Shown here: in pieces, positions 46,388 through 56,691 of the stretch
Layout of the letters: each line of letters begins with the position of its first letter
Numbering within the stretch: the stretch's first letter is position 1
The notes under the pieces: generated by a model
The model's database searches: none
Told to the model about the DNA's origin: nothing
The model's input: only the letters and a program-made list of their open reading frames with translations
Assembly (NCBI RefSeq): GCF_024494385.1
Contig: NZ_JAEVLT010000018.1
Location: forward strand, 29,055 to 93,054
DNA from: Bacillus sp. EB600
GTDB taxonomy: Bacteria; Bacillota; Bacilli; Bacillales; Cytobacillaceae
DNA: 64,000 bases
Direction: 5' to 3'
Position numbers and translations under genes: made by a program

Positions 46388-49300
46388 TTATTTTTTGTTC
46401 AAATTTAAGAAATGAGCCCCATCAAAGAAGAACAAATACCTTTCGGACACTTTTCGTTTCCATATTTGCTCAATTGCTTTTGTGTACAAATTAATTTGCA
46501 GTTTATAGCGATCTTCAAGAATTGGTCTAGCCTGTTCAAATCCCTCTTTAAACCGGCCAGTTATTCCATCAGATTTATAATCTAATAAAACAAGTCCATT
46601 TTCATCTTCGAAAATACAGTCAATGACCCCTTGAACAAATACATGTTCATTTTCGCCTTTCCAATCCATATACACTTCTTCGGCTGGAAGCGTCAAGGTA
46701 AAAGGAACTTCCCGCTGAACCCTGCCTGCAGCTGCCATTCGTTTGCCTAAAGGAGATTCAAAAAATTGTACTATAAGCTCTGGGTCAATGATCTGGGCTT
46801 GTTCCTCAGTAAGCAGCTCCTGGTCAATCATCAAATTCAATTGCTCGTTAATTGAATTAAGACTGACCTGTTTGGATATGTCCACATGCTGCATCACTAA
46901 ATGCAGTGCCGTTCCTCGTTCTGCAGGTGACAATGATTTCTCTTGCATAAACCTTGGACGGTTTAAAATCGACTTTTTAAATTTCCGAACCAAATCAGTT
47001 CCGCTGTACTCATCTGAGATTTCCCGCTGTCTTTTTATCTCTGATACCGATTGTTTCGATCGATGGCTGGAAGCATCAGGATATAAATATTTCCATGAAA
47101 GGCGCTGATTTACTTCATCTGCAAATGGAGATTTTACAGGCACGATCTTCATTTCCTTCACAAGATTTAGAAATTCATCCTCGTCTTCTTCTTGAATCAT
47201 CTCTTGTTTTTTAATATCCTCTGCAGTTAATCTCGTGATTTTCCATTTGGAGGGGTAACAGCTAATTTCCTCCGGAACAAGCGGATTGAGCAAGTTTGTT
47301 TGGACCAGCTCCTCACAATCATGGTGACGGATAAGTGCAGGGCCAATCCAATCAAGATAACTTTTTGCAGAAGCTCTCACATAGTCTTTTAACAACCACT
47401 CGTTATTTGCTGACCCTTCTTGCCATTGTTCGATTTGTTTCTCGGTATCCTTTACTGAGCCGATTAAATATAGCTTTTCTTTTGCTCTTGTCATCGCCAC
47501 ATAGAGAATTCGCATTTCCTCAGCAAGCATTTCCATTTTTTTCTTGCGTTTAAAGGCCAGTTGCGGCAGTGATGGATAGGAAAATCTTTTTTCTACATTT
47601 ACATACCTTGCCGCAAAGCCGAACTCTTTATCGAGCATATATGGTTTTCGAAGATCCATCATATTAAAATTTCTGGCCAGCCCGGCAATAAACACAACCG
47701 GAAACTCGAGCCCTTTGCTGCTGTGAATCGTCATGATTCTGACGACATCCTCCTGCTCTCCAAGCGCCCGTGCGGCTCCAAGGTCACCGCCTCTTTCGGT
47801 CATTCTTTCAATGAACCGTAAAAAACGGAATAACCCGCGGAAGGATGTTTCTTCATATTGGCGGGCACGGTCGTATAATGCCCTTAAGTTCGCTTGTCGC
47901 TGTTTTCCTCCTGGAAGTCCGCCGACAAAATCATAAAACTGAGTATCCCGATATATTTGCCAAATTAATTCCGATAAAGAGCCTTGTCGAGCCATCGTCC
48001 GGAACTTACGGAGCAGGTCATAGAAGGTTCGTACTTTATCATAGAATCCTTCTTCATCTTCCAGCGGTTTTTGCCGGCAAAACAGCGAAACAGCATCCCA
48101 AAATGAGCCCATCTTTTGATGGATCCTTACTTTTGCCAACTCCTCCTCGTTAAGACCGACAATCGGAGACCGTAATACAGATGCTAACGGAATATCCTGG
48201 ACTGGATTATCGATGACCTGCAATAAAGACATCATGATCGCCACTTCTGTTGCTTCAAAATACCCCGTTGACAAATTAGCATAAATTGGAATGCCCTGCT
48301 GCTTAAATTCTTCCATAATCTGCGGTGCCCATGTCATTGAACGCAGGAGAATCACCACATCCCGATACAAAAGCGGCCGCATTGATTTTGCTTTTGGATT
48401 ATAAACTTGTGCACCGCCAGCGATTAGTTCTTTTATCTTTCCGGCCATAATCCTTGCTTCAAGCTGTGATTTTTCAAGATCAACTTGATCAAATTTGCTT
48501 TGTTCTGCAGCTGTATCCTCTGTTATCTCAGCAGAAGGCTCATTTCCCGCTTCAAGATCCATTAGCAACAGCTCGACCGGATAGGACTCTTTTTCAGGAT
48601 AAGAAGCACCCGCTTTTAATTCTGCCCGTTCATCATATTCGATCTCGCCAACCTTTACCCCCATTATTTGCTTGAATAAAAAATTGGTAGCTTCCAATAT
48701 CTCATGACGGCTTCTGAAATTGCAGGCGAGGTCAATCCTTACTCCAGCAGCCTTCCCATCATGGGTAAACTGATTATATTTTCCTAAAAATAAATTTGGT
48801 TCTGCCAACCGGAAACGATAAATGCTTTGTTTTACATCCCCAACCATAAACAGGTTTCCGAACTGCTCTTCATCCTTCGAAACAAGCTTTAAAATTGTTT
48901 CCTGCACCATGTTGACATCCTGATATTCATCGACAAATACCTCTTTAAAATGACTGCGATACGCTAATGCAGCATCCGACGGAAGCAATTCACCTTCTCG
49001 GCTGCTCTCGCTCGTTAAAATTTCAAGGCAATAATGCTCCAAATCCGAATAGTCAACGAGCCCCTTCTCCTGTTTCTTTACTGCAAATCGCTCCGAAAAC
49101 GATTGAACAAGCTGAACAAGCGTTTGGATAATTGGTCTCATATTCTTCATATCCTGTAAAAAGCTTTCCGGTTTCCTTGAAAAAAGTTCATCCTGGAGAT
49201 CTTGAATTTTTTTCTTTGCTTGATCGCGGAGCTTTTGAGCCTTTTCTGTTAGGGACTTATCATATTCATCACCTTTTACTGACTTTGCCCTTGAAAATGA

Positions 49301-50173
49301 CCATGTTTGCATTGCCTGATAGAGTGTTTGCCAAGAATCCTTTTTAGCCAGAATAAGTGTATCAATTATCTGTAAATCGGCAATAAAATTATCTGCTTTT
49401 GGAGCGGGCCCCCCTGGAAGCTTAGTTAGCTCAAGTGCCCGTTTAATCATTTCTCTTGATGCTTCTAATTGGAGCTCGATATCATAAAGAAGAGCGTCAA
49501 TAAATGGAAGCTCTTCAAGGTTTGTCACTGCTTCTACATCGTACATAGAAACAATCTTTTGTAAATATTGATCCGGCATCGGATTCGATCTCGCAAAATC
49601 AAAAATTACGCGAACAATCTCCTGTAAGTCAGTGTCACTCCGGTCATTTGTAAATGTATCAACGAGCGTGAAAAAAGCTTCATTATCTTTTTTTCCATAC
49701 TCTTCTTCAAATAACTCATCGATGACTTCGTCTCTCAGTAATTGTGCTTCTGTTTCGTCTGCAATTCGAAAACCAGGATCCAAATCAATTAAATAATAAT
49801 ATTTACGAATTACCTCCATACAAAAGGAATGGAGTGTGGAAATGGATGCTTTATTTAACAGGCTCAACTGTGCTCGTAAATTTCTTGACTTCGGATCCTG
49901 AATAATAGCTGCTTCTAAAGCCTCACCAATCCGATGGCGCATCTCAGCGGCAGATGCACTTGTAAAAGTTACCACTAATAATTCATCAACATTCACTGGA
50001 TCATCAGTAGAAAGGATCTTTTGAATAATCCGTTCAACCAAGACAGCCGTTTTTCCTGAACCTGCAGCGGCGGCAATGAGGATATTTTTATTTTTGGCCT
50101 TAATCGCCTTCCATTGATCCTCGGTCCAGGTTGCACTTTCAGGCTTTGGCGGGATATTTAAGACGTTATCCAT
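46388..50173 (-). CDS. addA: ATP-dependent helicase/nuclease subunit AddA
   Basis: 1261 residues: UvrD-type helicase with Walker A AAAGSGKT (residues 35-42), DEYQD Walker B and later helicase motifs including GLEFPVVFIAGL, then the C-terminal PD-(D/E)xK nuclease with LLDYKSD (about 1195). AddAB resects double-strand ends up to Chi and is needed for repair and transformation. The start overlaps the addB stop by 8 bases. No sbcDC follows, unlike in B. subtilis. Confidence 0.97.
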   Translation of the reverse strand: MDNVLNIPPKPESATWTEDQWKAIKAKNKNILIAAAAGSGKTAVLVERIIQKILSTDDPVNVDELLVVTFTSASAAEMRHRIGEALEAAIIQDPKSRNLRAQLSLLNKASISTLHSFCMEVIRKYYYLIDLDPGFRIADETEAQLLRDEVIDELFEEEYGKKDNEAFFTLVDTFTNDRSDTDLQEIVRVIFDFARSNPMPDQYLQKIVSMYDVEAVTNLEELPFIDALLYDIELQLEASREMIKRALELTKLPGGPAPKADNFIADLQIIDTLILAKKDSWQTLYQAMQTWSFSRAKSVKGDEYDKSLTEKAQKLRDQAKKKIQDLQDELFSRKPESFLQDMKNMRPIIQTLVQLVQSFSERFAVKKQEKGLVDYSDLEHYCLEILTSESSREGELLPSDAALAYRSHFKEVFVDEYQDVNMVQETILKLVSKDEEQFGNLFMVGDVKQSIYRFRLAEPNLFLGKYNQFTHDGKAAGVRIDLACNFRSRHEILEATNFLFKQIMGVKVGEIEYDERAELKAGASYPEKESYPVELLLMDLEAGNEPSAEITEDTAAEQSKFDQVDLEKSQLEARIMAGKIKELIAGGAQVYNPKAKSMRPLLYRDVVILLRSMTWAPQIMEEFKQQGIPIYANLSTGYFEATEVAIMMSLLQVIDNPVQDIPLASVLRSPIVGLNEEELAKVRIHQKMGSFWDAVSLFCRQKPLEDEEGFYDKVRTFYDLLRKFRTMARQGSLSELIWQIYRDTQFYDFVGGLPGGKQRQANLRALYDRARQYEETSFRGLFRFLRFIERMTERGGDLGAARALGEQEDVVRIMTIHSSKGLEFPVVFIAGLARNFNMMDLRKPYMLDKEFGFAARYVNVEKRFSYPSLPQLAFKRKKKMEMLAEEMRILYVAMTRAKEKLYLIGSVKDTEKQIEQWQEGSANNEWLLKDYVRASAKSYLDWIGPALIRHHDCEELVQTNLLNPLVPEEISCYPSKWKITRLTAEDIKKQEMIQEEDEDEFLNLVKEMKIVPVKSPFADEVNQRLSWKYLYPDASSHRSKQSVSEIKRQREISDEYSGTDLVRKFKKSILNRPRFMQEKSLSPAERGTALHLVMQHVDISKQVSLNSINEQLNLMIDQELLTEEQAQIIDPELIVQFFESPLGKRMAAAGRVQREVPFTLTLPAEEVYMDWKGENEHVFVQGVIDCIFEDENGLVLLDYKSDGITGRFKEGFEQARPILEDRYKLQINLYTKAIEQIWKRKVSERYLFFFDGAHFLNLNKK

Positions 50174-53100
50174 TTTCCTTCTCCTCCCTTCTTATTAACT
50201 CAAACACTGCTTCATTTGATTGCGGAGTGAGGTTTCGATAGTGATTATTTTCAATTGCTTCATCAAATTGACAAACCGATTTATAAGCACAAAATGTGCA
50301 GGGTGTTTTTTCCTTTAATTTGTATGGAGCAATTTCGACATTTCCGTCAATAATCTCATTACCTGTCTTAACATAAAGCTCCCGAACATAGTGCCGTAAA
50401 TCTTCAAATTCGTTCATGCTCGCAACCTTTGAGTTTTTCGTTAACGTTCCGTCCTTTTTAATGCCAGCAGAGATGATTTGCGAATTACCAGACTCCAGTG
50501 ATTGATCCATCAACCGGATGACATTTTGATCACTAAGCATTAATCCGTTCATTTTAAATTTTTTCAGCAATTCTTCTTCAATTTGTTCTATCGTCAGCAT
50601 TTTCGAAGAATGAATGATTGGGTTATGAACATGAAAATATAGCACACCCGCCGGGGTTGCTTCCATCTGAACCAACTCATTTGAATAGGTCATGATGATA
50701 TCAAGATATGTCAGCATCTGCAGGGATAGGCCAAAATATACCTCACTTAAATTCAAGTCCTTTTCACTCGATTTATAATCAACTATTCTTAAATAGACAC
50801 TATCCTTTTCGTCAACAGCTTTATCAACGCGGTCAATTCGTCCAACCAGTTCCATCTTTTTGCCATTTTTCAATGAGAAGGATAATGGCGGCAGCTTGCC
50901 TTTTGGTCCAAAGCCCAGCTCCAATTCAAGCGGAGAAAAACCGCTTAATTTTGCATGTTCACTTAGAACAAAGGATGCTCTTGTAATGATTTGCTCTAAT
51001 TTCCGTTTTATATAGTGATGTCTGGCCGAGCTTAATAAAATTTCATTTTGCAGCCTTGGTGCCAGCGCGCTAACTGCTTGTTTTGCAAGATGTTCACACT
51101 GTTCTTTCGTTAAATTAGCCCAGGAAATGTTCTGCTCATTAACAATTTCGGCAATATGCTTTAATGCGGCGTGGAACAATTCTCCAATATCAGGGGCTTC
51201 CAAGCGGAAGATCTGCCGTTCACGAAGCTTCAAACCATGGCGGGCATAATGAGAAAATGGGCAGCCATTATAAAGCTCCATTCGTGAAACACTTGCTTGA
51301 ATCGCATCACCGTATAATTCGTCCGCAACCTCATTAGTAAGCTTCGCTGTTTGATTTGTGTAGAACAAGCTTGAAAGGACCTTTTGAGCTTTGTCCTTCA
51401 ATGGACCCTTTACATAATAATGATAAACATCCCACCAGAAATCATTTACCGGATAGTTTCTTTTTTTCAATTGAAGCTGGCTCGTCAAATAGGACAATGC
51501 TGTACTGGAGCTTGCAATGAAAGCCATCTGATCAGCTTCTGGAAGCTCAGCAGGATCGTTTTCATAAAAATGCTCATGATGGTTTGGAAAAAGCTCTCCG
51601 ATTCTTTTTATATAGGACGACGGGATCAATGCTTTTCCCTCATCATTCGCAAGTGGATAGCTGATATAAAGCACCTCTGAGGGAGTTGTAAATGCTTTAT
51701 AGGCTAAAAGGTTTTCATCAAGCAAACGTGTGCGGCTTGCCGGTGCCACCTTCATCCCTGCTGATAATAGCTGTTCACGGTCTTCATCAGCTAATATTCC
51801 GTCATCAGACATCTTCGCTGGAAGTACTCCTTCATTTAAGCCAATCACAAATGCTGCCTTGATTTCCGAGAGTCTTGATTTTTCCAAATCAGCAATAATT
51901 ACCTGATCCAATGATGGAGGGATTAGGGAGAAATTCAATGAATCAAACCCAGCCTCCAAAATAGATGCAAATTGCTTAACCGCTATCTTTTCCTCTCCAA
52001 GAATTTCAACATATTGATCTAAAAGATCAATAACCGCGTTCCAAACCTGGTCATGCTCACGGACTTTAACTAGATTGCCGCTCTTTTCTGCTTCGTTTTT
52101 CCACTTTTCAAGCTTAGCGGGAATCTCCAATTCTTCTAAATATAAATAGACTGCTTCGCAGAGCTTCCGGCCAGAATCTGCCTTTTTCAAACGACGCGAA
52201 AGTCTTGAGATAGGAGCCGTTATCATCAGTCTTAATTCATTTATTTCCTGTTCTACTTTTTTGTCTGCATCGGTTTGAATGATCGAGTCAATTTCAAGTC
52301 CACTAATCCTTCGATACACCCAGCGATCCTTTCTTGTCCACTTCTCGCCCTTTATTCCATATGCTAGGACATAGTTTTCCAGCCTATCCATCTTTTCACG
52401 CAGCCGGCCTGGTGCTTCCTGAAGCGGAAATAATAGCTCCGTCTTGATGGCGCGAAAAATCGGCTCATACCTCCAGTAACTCGTAACAACCTCAAGACTT
52501 GAGCGAATGAATTCAATGAGCGGATGATTTAGCATCGTCCGTTTCTGATCAATAAAGTAGGGAATGTCAAAATCAGAGAAAACAGGCTCGACGATTTCAT
52601 GATAGTCCCGGCCATTCCTAATTAGCACTGCAATATCTCGATAGCGGTACCCTTTTATCCTGACCAAATCAAAAATCTCTCTGGCAATCCCTTCAATTTC
52701 TGCTCTCCGGTTAACAGCCTGACCGATATGAACAGCGGATTCTCCTGAGAAAGGGGCAACAGGGAGACTATCAAATTTCGCTTCTAAATGCTGTAAAGAT
52801 TGCTCGGCCCATTTTTTTGCCTCCGTTAAATGGACTGGGGCATCAATATGAATTCCTTCATTTTTTGCCAATTCGTATATGGAATTGCAGGCATTCCCAG
52901 ATAACCGGAATAAATCTAGTTCATCAGGGGCTGAGTCAAGATAGAGCTTGTCCGTTGTGAATGAAATTGTTACCCGTTCGCAATGCTTTACTAATTTGGT
53001 GATGACGAGATATTCCTGCGGTGTAAAGCTGTAAAAACCATCTATATAGATTTCGGCATCCTTTAAGTATCGAGAGGAAGATGCTTTTTCAGCCAACAGC

Positions 53101-53648
53101 CGGAAGTAATCCTCTGAATCAATGTATTTATCAAATATAGCTTCTTCAAAACTTTTATAGATAATTTCCAAATCATTTAGCTTATCCTGTAAGGCCTTCG
53201 ATGTTCCTGCCCTTAAACCTTCTTGGGTCAGTTCCTCCGGCCGGACACAATACCGTTTAAACTCAACCATCATTTGTTCAACCTGTTGAATGAATCCATT
53301 TTTATCGGCTGCGCGGTTAAATATCTTTAACTGTTCTTTTTTATCCTCAATGATTTTGCGAATAATCATACTGATTCCGACACTGCTTAGATGGTAACGG
53401 CTAATACCGCCGGTTTCTTGTAAAATCCTCCAAGCCAGGCGGGAAAAACTATAAACCTGGGCACGGATCATTCCTCCAAGTGCCGGGTCTGTTGATAGCC
53501 TGTATTCCGACAAGAATGTCATCTGTTCAGGAACAATATAAATAATCGGTGTACCGTCGGGATTCTCTATCAGCTGACTGCGGATTTCATCAAGAAACAT
53601 CTCAGTTTTCCCGCTGCCCGTTCTTCCGATTACCATTCTTAACGACAT
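50166..53648 (-). CDS. addB: ATP-dependent helicase/nuclease subunit AddB
   Basis: 1160 residues. Walker A-like GRTGSGKTE (residues 8-16) in a helicase-like domain that recognises Chi, then a C-terminal nuclease (VDYKSSEK, about residue 958) held by an iron-sulfur staple: one cysteine in NGCPFSHYARHG (about 795) and three in CTFCAYKSVC (about 1116-1125). ATG 53648 has a CTGGAGG ribosome site. First gene of addBA; no clear ComK box is visible upstream. Confidence 0.96.
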   Translation of the reverse strand: MSLRMVIGRTGSGKTEMFLDEIRSQLIENPDGTPIIYIVPEQMTFLSEYRLSTDPALGGMIRAQVYSFSRLAWRILQETGGISRYHLSSVGISMIIRKIIEDKKEQLKIFNRAADKNGFIQQVEQMMVEFKRYCVRPEELTQEGLRAGTSKALQDKLNDLEIIYKSFEEAIFDKYIDSEDYFRLLAEKASSSRYLKDAEIYIDGFYSFTPQEYLVITKLVKHCERVTISFTTDKLYLDSAPDELDLFRLSGNACNSIYELAKNEGIHIDAPVHLTEAKKWAEQSLQHLEAKFDSLPVAPFSGESAVHIGQAVNRRAEIEGIAREIFDLVRIKGYRYRDIAVLIRNGRDYHEIVEPVFSDFDIPYFIDQKRTMLNHPLIEFIRSSLEVVTSYWRYEPIFRAIKTELLFPLQEAPGRLREKMDRLENYVLAYGIKGEKWTRKDRWVYRRISGLEIDSIIQTDADKKVEQEINELRLMITAPISRLSRRLKKADSGRKLCEAVYLYLEELEIPAKLEKWKNEAEKSGNLVKVREHDQVWNAVIDLLDQYVEILGEEKIAVKQFASILEAGFDSLNFSLIPPSLDQVIIADLEKSRLSEIKAAFVIGLNEGVLPAKMSDDGILADEDREQLLSAGMKVAPASRTRLLDENLLAYKAFTTPSEVLYISYPLANDEGKALIPSSYIKRIGELFPNHHEHFYENDPAELPEADQMAFIASSSTALSYLTSQLQLKKRNYPVNDFWWDVYHYYVKGPLKDKAQKVLSSLFYTNQTAKLTNEVADELYGDAIQASVSRMELYNGCPFSHYARHGLKLRERQIFRLEAPDIGELFHAALKHIAEIVNEQNISWANLTKEQCEHLAKQAVSALAPRLQNEILLSSARHHYIKRKLEQIITRASFVLSEHAKLSGFSPLELELGFGPKGKLPPLSFSLKNGKKMELVGRIDRVDKAVDEKDSVYLRIVDYKSSEKDLNLSEVYFGLSLQMLTYLDIIMTYSNELVQMEATPAGVLYFHVHNPIIHSSKMLTIEQIEEELLKKFKMNGLMLSDQNVIRLMDQSLESGNSQIISAGIKKDGTLTKNSKVASMNEFEDLRHYVRELYVKTGNEIIDGNVEIAPYKLKEKTPCTFCAYKSVCQFDEAIENNHYRNLTPQSNEAVFELIRREEKENG

Positions 53649-53805
53649 AATTTAACCTCCAGTCTAGTAAATCCTTTCAGACTCGTTACCTTCCATTCTA
53701 TCACAAAAGGGGCACAAACGTTTGGAAATCCATACATTACCTTTCCATAAATACTCCGAAATTGTACTTCTTAGTAAGTTTATTTTCTAGTTATATTAGT
53801 AAACA

Positions 53806-53834
53806 AAAAACATGCTTAGGATTCCAAGCATGCC
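53806..53834 (-). terminator. Terminator after the signal peptidase gene
   Basis: CATGCTTGGAAT / ATTCCAAGCATG type stem and a T run on the minus strand. Confidence 0.9.
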
Positions 53835-53840
53835 TTTTGT

Positions 53841-54395
53841 TTAAAAGTGTACGTTTACCTCATTTAAGGGCCAGTATCTTAGGTCGACTTTTCCAACAAC
53901 CTCTTTACTGGAAATAAAACCAAAGTGACGGCTATCCCAGCTTCCGAGGCGATTATCTCCAAGAACAAATAACTTCCCTCTTGGCACTGTTTTTTTACCG
54001 GTGATTTCCTCCAGCGTAAAGTCACCTGTAAACTTTCCTCCCGGCATTTTTTGCTTGTACACATCCAAGAAGGGTTCAGCTACCTTTTGCCCATTTACGA
54101 ATAGTTGATCATTACGATAATCAATTTTATCTCCTGGCAGGCCAATAATTCGTTTAACATAATCCTCTTTTTTATTGGCGTGGAAAACAATTACGTCAAA
54201 ACGTTGAAGATCATCAACCTGGTAACCGATTTTGTTGACAACCAGTTTATTCCCCTCTTGTAACGTCGGCATCATGGATTGACCTTCAACAACATAATTT
54301 GAAAAGAAAAATGTTCGAATAAAAGCAAAAATAATAATGCCAATCCCCAATGCTTTTACCCATTCGAGACCCTCTTTCTTCCATTCATCCCTCAT
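53841..54395 (-). CDS. sipT: Type I signal peptidase (SipT/SipV-like)
   Basis: 184 residues with one N-terminal membrane anchor (about residues 14-32). The Ser/Lys dyad is S40 in EGQSMMPT and K81 in EDYVKRIIGLPGD; GDNRLGSWDSRHFG closes the fold. It cleaves secretory signal peptides on the outer face. Start: ATG 54395 is 5 nt from GGGAGGAG. Downstream of yhjE by 19 nt on the same strand; in B. subtilis the sip gene here is sipV, so the symbol is tentative. Confidence 0.9.
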   Translation of the reverse strand: MRDEWKKEGLEWVKALGIGIIIFAFIRTFFFSNYVVEGQSMMPTLQEGNKLVVNKIGYQVDDLQRFDVIVFHANKKEDYVKRIIGLPGDKIDYRNDQLFVNGQKVAEPFLDVYKQKMPGGKFTGDFTLEEITGKKTVPRGKLFVLGDNRLGSWDSRHFGFISSKEVVGKVDLRYWPLNEVNVHF

Positions 54396-54414
54396 TGAAA
54401 CTCCTCCCATTTTC

Positions 54415-55050
54415 CTACCCTCTACTTCTATCTATTTCTCCATTATGGACGCTTTCCAAACTCTTATTCAATTTTACTTCAATTCTCTTGCCAAAATACC
54501 ACAGAATAAAAATAATAATCGTTACAATTACCGATCGTAAGGGTTTTGTAAGTAAGGAATGAAGATCATAGCCGACAAAGCTTATTGTAAAAATCATTAC
54601 CATTTTACCAATTAAAACAGCCAACCCGTATTGGACTATACTGATTTTCGAAAGTCCAGCAACGATGTTTACAAGCGCTGATGGAGTAAATGGAAAACAA
54701 ATCATTAAAAAGAGCGGACCAAATCCATGCCTTTCTATCCATTTCATCAGTTTTTGAACTTTAGAATGCTTGGATAAAAAAGAAAAAATTCTTCGCTGAC
54801 CGAATTTCCTGACAACTAAAAACACAATCAATGCACCCAGACAAGCACCTAGCCATGAATATAAAAAGCCCAGCCATAAACCAAATGCATTTGCATTTGC
54901 CATTACAAAGATAACGAGCGGAAGAATAGGTAAAAACGCCTCAATCATTGGCAGTAAGATACCGGGAATCGGCCCAAATGAACGATATTGCTTAATTAAT
55001 TTCATGATATTTTCAAGCGTGAACCATTCTTCGAATGATCCAAAATCCAT
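54415..55050 (-). CDS. yhjE: TVP38/TMEM64 family membrane protein (YhjE-like)
   Basis: 211 residues with five or six transmembrane segments. It contains the VTT/SNARE-associated domain signature (about residues 70-130, with FPFTPSALVNIVAGLS). DedA-like proteins move lipids across the membrane. GGGAGG is 7 nt before ATG 55050. Immediately upstream of the signal peptidase gene, as yhjE-sipV in B. subtilis. Confidence 0.88.
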   Translation of the reverse strand: MDFGSFEEWFTLENIMKLIKQYRSFGPIPGILLPMIEAFLPILPLVIFVMANANAFGLWLGFLYSWLGACLGALIVFLVVRKFGQRRIFSFLSKHSKVQKLMKWIERHGFGPLFLMICFPFTPSALVNIVAGLSKISIVQYGLAVLIGKMVMIFTISFVGYDLHSLLTKPLRSVIVTIIIFILWYFGKRIEVKLNKSLESVHNGEIDRSRG

Positions 55051-55075
55051 GGGCTCGCCTCCCTTTTTTTCTTTT

Positions 55076-56008
55076 CTACTCAGAAATAAATTGGTTGAAT
55101 GCCTGCTTATTTTTCGCTAAGTCGACCGCCAAAACATCTCCTTCGCCTTTTATCCGTGGTTCTGTAAAACTGTTATCAACAGGAATCCTCAATGTTGGAA
55201 CATTTCCTTTGTTTTTCGTTAAATAATCCTTGGCCATAAATAATATATCAGTGGTATTCATGTTCGTATTGATATACGGTTTTACCACTCCTACTAATTT
55301 AGGAAGCTTGGGAACAGTTTCAAATCCCATTAATTGTTTCCCTAATAAGTTAATCACCTTCTGCTGCCGCTGTACCCTGCCAAAGTCTCCAATGGCATCA
55401 TGGCGAAAGCGAACATAACTAAGCAGCTGCTGCCCATTTAGCCTTTGTAACCCTGGATTTAAAGGGGGATCAACAAATGCTGACATTTTCTTTTCTACAT
55501 CTACTTCAACCCCATTTGGAAAGGCTTCGTCAATTAATTGGACAAAGCCCTGGAAATCGACAATCGCATAATATTGGAGATCAATGCCAAAATTTTGTTT
55601 AAGGGTTTTCCGCATCAGTTCCGGGCCGCCATAGGCAAACGCAGAGTTTATTTTATGTTTCCCGTGACCCGGAATGGAAACATAGATATCCCGCATAATC
55701 GATGTAAGTTTAAACGTCCCTCTATTTTCATTATAAGAAGCCACCATAATCGTATCTGAACGGGAATTTTCTTTTTCCCTTGCGTCGCTTCCTAATAATA
55801 AAATATTCGTATCCCCATATTGGTCCTTTTGTCCTTCAAAGTTATAAAAAACCTGAGATTTTTTTTCAACTTTCTTTAATGATTGAGACACGCCTTGCTC
55901 ATATTGAAAATAGGTATAACCAATAATTGCGATAACAAGCAAGACCAACGTAAGCAAAATAGCTTTCCATTTCTTCTTTTTCTTTTTTTGTTTTTGTTCA
56001 TATCTCAT
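55076..56008 (-). CDS. LytR-CpsA-Psr (LCP) phosphotransferase
   Basis: 310 residues: a basic cytoplasmic start (KQKKKKKKWK), one transmembrane helix (about 15-33), then an extracellular LCP domain with LLLGSDARE, RSDTIMVASYN, SIMRDIYVSIPG, KINSAFAYGG and RFRHDAIGDFGRVQRQQ. The arginines bind the lipid-linked pyrophosphate substrate. These enzymes attach teichoic acids or capsule to peptidoglycan. B. subtilis has three (TagT/U/V); which one this is cannot be told. Confidence 0.92.
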   Translation of the reverse strand: MRYEQKQKKKKKKWKAILLTLVLLVIAIIGYTYFQYEQGVSQSLKKVEKKSQVFYNFEGQKDQYGDTNILLLGSDAREKENSRSDTIMVASYNENRGTFKLTSIMRDIYVSIPGHGKHKINSAFAYGGPELMRKTLKQNFGIDLQYYAIVDFQGFVQLIDEAFPNGVEVDVEKKMSAFVDPPLNPGLQRLNGQQLLSYVRFRHDAIGDFGRVQRQQKVINLLGKQLMGFETVPKLPKLVGVVKPYINTNMNTTDILFMAKDYLTKNKGNVPTLRIPVDNSFTEPRIKGEGDVLAVDLAKNKQAFNQFISE

Positions 56009-56123
56009 TCATCAATCCATCCATTCAAAAAAATTATTTTACTACTACGCATTTTAAAAGTTAGTTTTCCCCAGCAGTTCTCTTCTATAAAAAACTTTCT
56101 CATATATCCCCTTACTTTTGCAA

Positions 56124-56164
56124 CAAAAAACCGCTAACACTTGTAAGTATTGCGGTTTTTTTAC
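56124..56164. terminator. Orphan terminator-like hairpin upstream of the LCP gene
   Basis: AAAAAACCGC ... GCGGTTTTTT with T runs on both strands, in the region between two divergent genes where no transcript is expected to end. Possible leader attenuator of the LCP gene or relic of a lost gene. Confidence 0.7.
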
Positions 56165-56311
56165 TATTTTACTTTCCTTACGATAAGTTCACATGGACAA
56201 TTGAAACCAATCCATTTTTATCGAAAGGGAAGTTGCGCTTTAAGCGGATTTTTTGTATGATAATAGCAAACGTATGTTCTTTTAAATAACCGAAAGGAGC
56301 ATTTTCGACCG

Positions 56312-56683
56312 ATGACGAAAATTCCTGAAGAAGACCGTAATATCATAGAAAAGGCTATTTATTTGCCAATGGTGTTAATTATTTTAAATCGTGATTTATC
56401 TGTAGTGGAAAAAAGTCCTTTTAAATTAAAAAAACCTTATGTGGACCTTATCGAGGAAACAATGAAAAGCATTCAAAGAGAGTTAGCAGAGGTAAAACAA
56501 TATATGAAAATAAATAACCTTAAAGTATTGGAAACAAATCGGGACGATGCTTTTACAATGTATATGTTTTTATATAAAGGTTATGAAGAGCATCATAATT
56601 ACTTTAATCCAAGAATTCGAAACAAAGTTCAAGAATTAATGGGAGTTTATTTCTCAAAAAAACACTCGTCCCGCCGGGAATAG
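56312..56683 (+). CDS. yhjD: YhjD-like protein
   Basis: 123 residues, charged, mainly helical, no membrane segment. Opens TKIPEEDRNIIEKAIYLPMVL; the middle is a helix with AEVKQYMKINNL. Same length class and location (near yhjE and comK) as B. subtilis YhjD. CCGAAAGGAG ribosome site. Stops 8 bp before the convergent comK stop with no terminator between. Function unknown. Confidence 0.78.
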   Translation: MTKIPEEDRNIIEKAIYLPMVLIILNRDLSVVEKSPFKLKKPYVDLIEETMKSIQRELAEVKQYMKINNLKVLETNRDDAFTMYMFLYKGYEEHHNYFNPRIRNKVQELMGVYFSKKHSSRRE

Positions 56684-56691
56684 ACATTTAC

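Noticed and set aside
55883..56137. 84-codon plus-strand frame opposite the LCP gene start
   Set aside because: It lies antisense to the lysine-rich N terminus of the LCP gene, whose T-rich complement yields a Leu/Phe-rich shadow.
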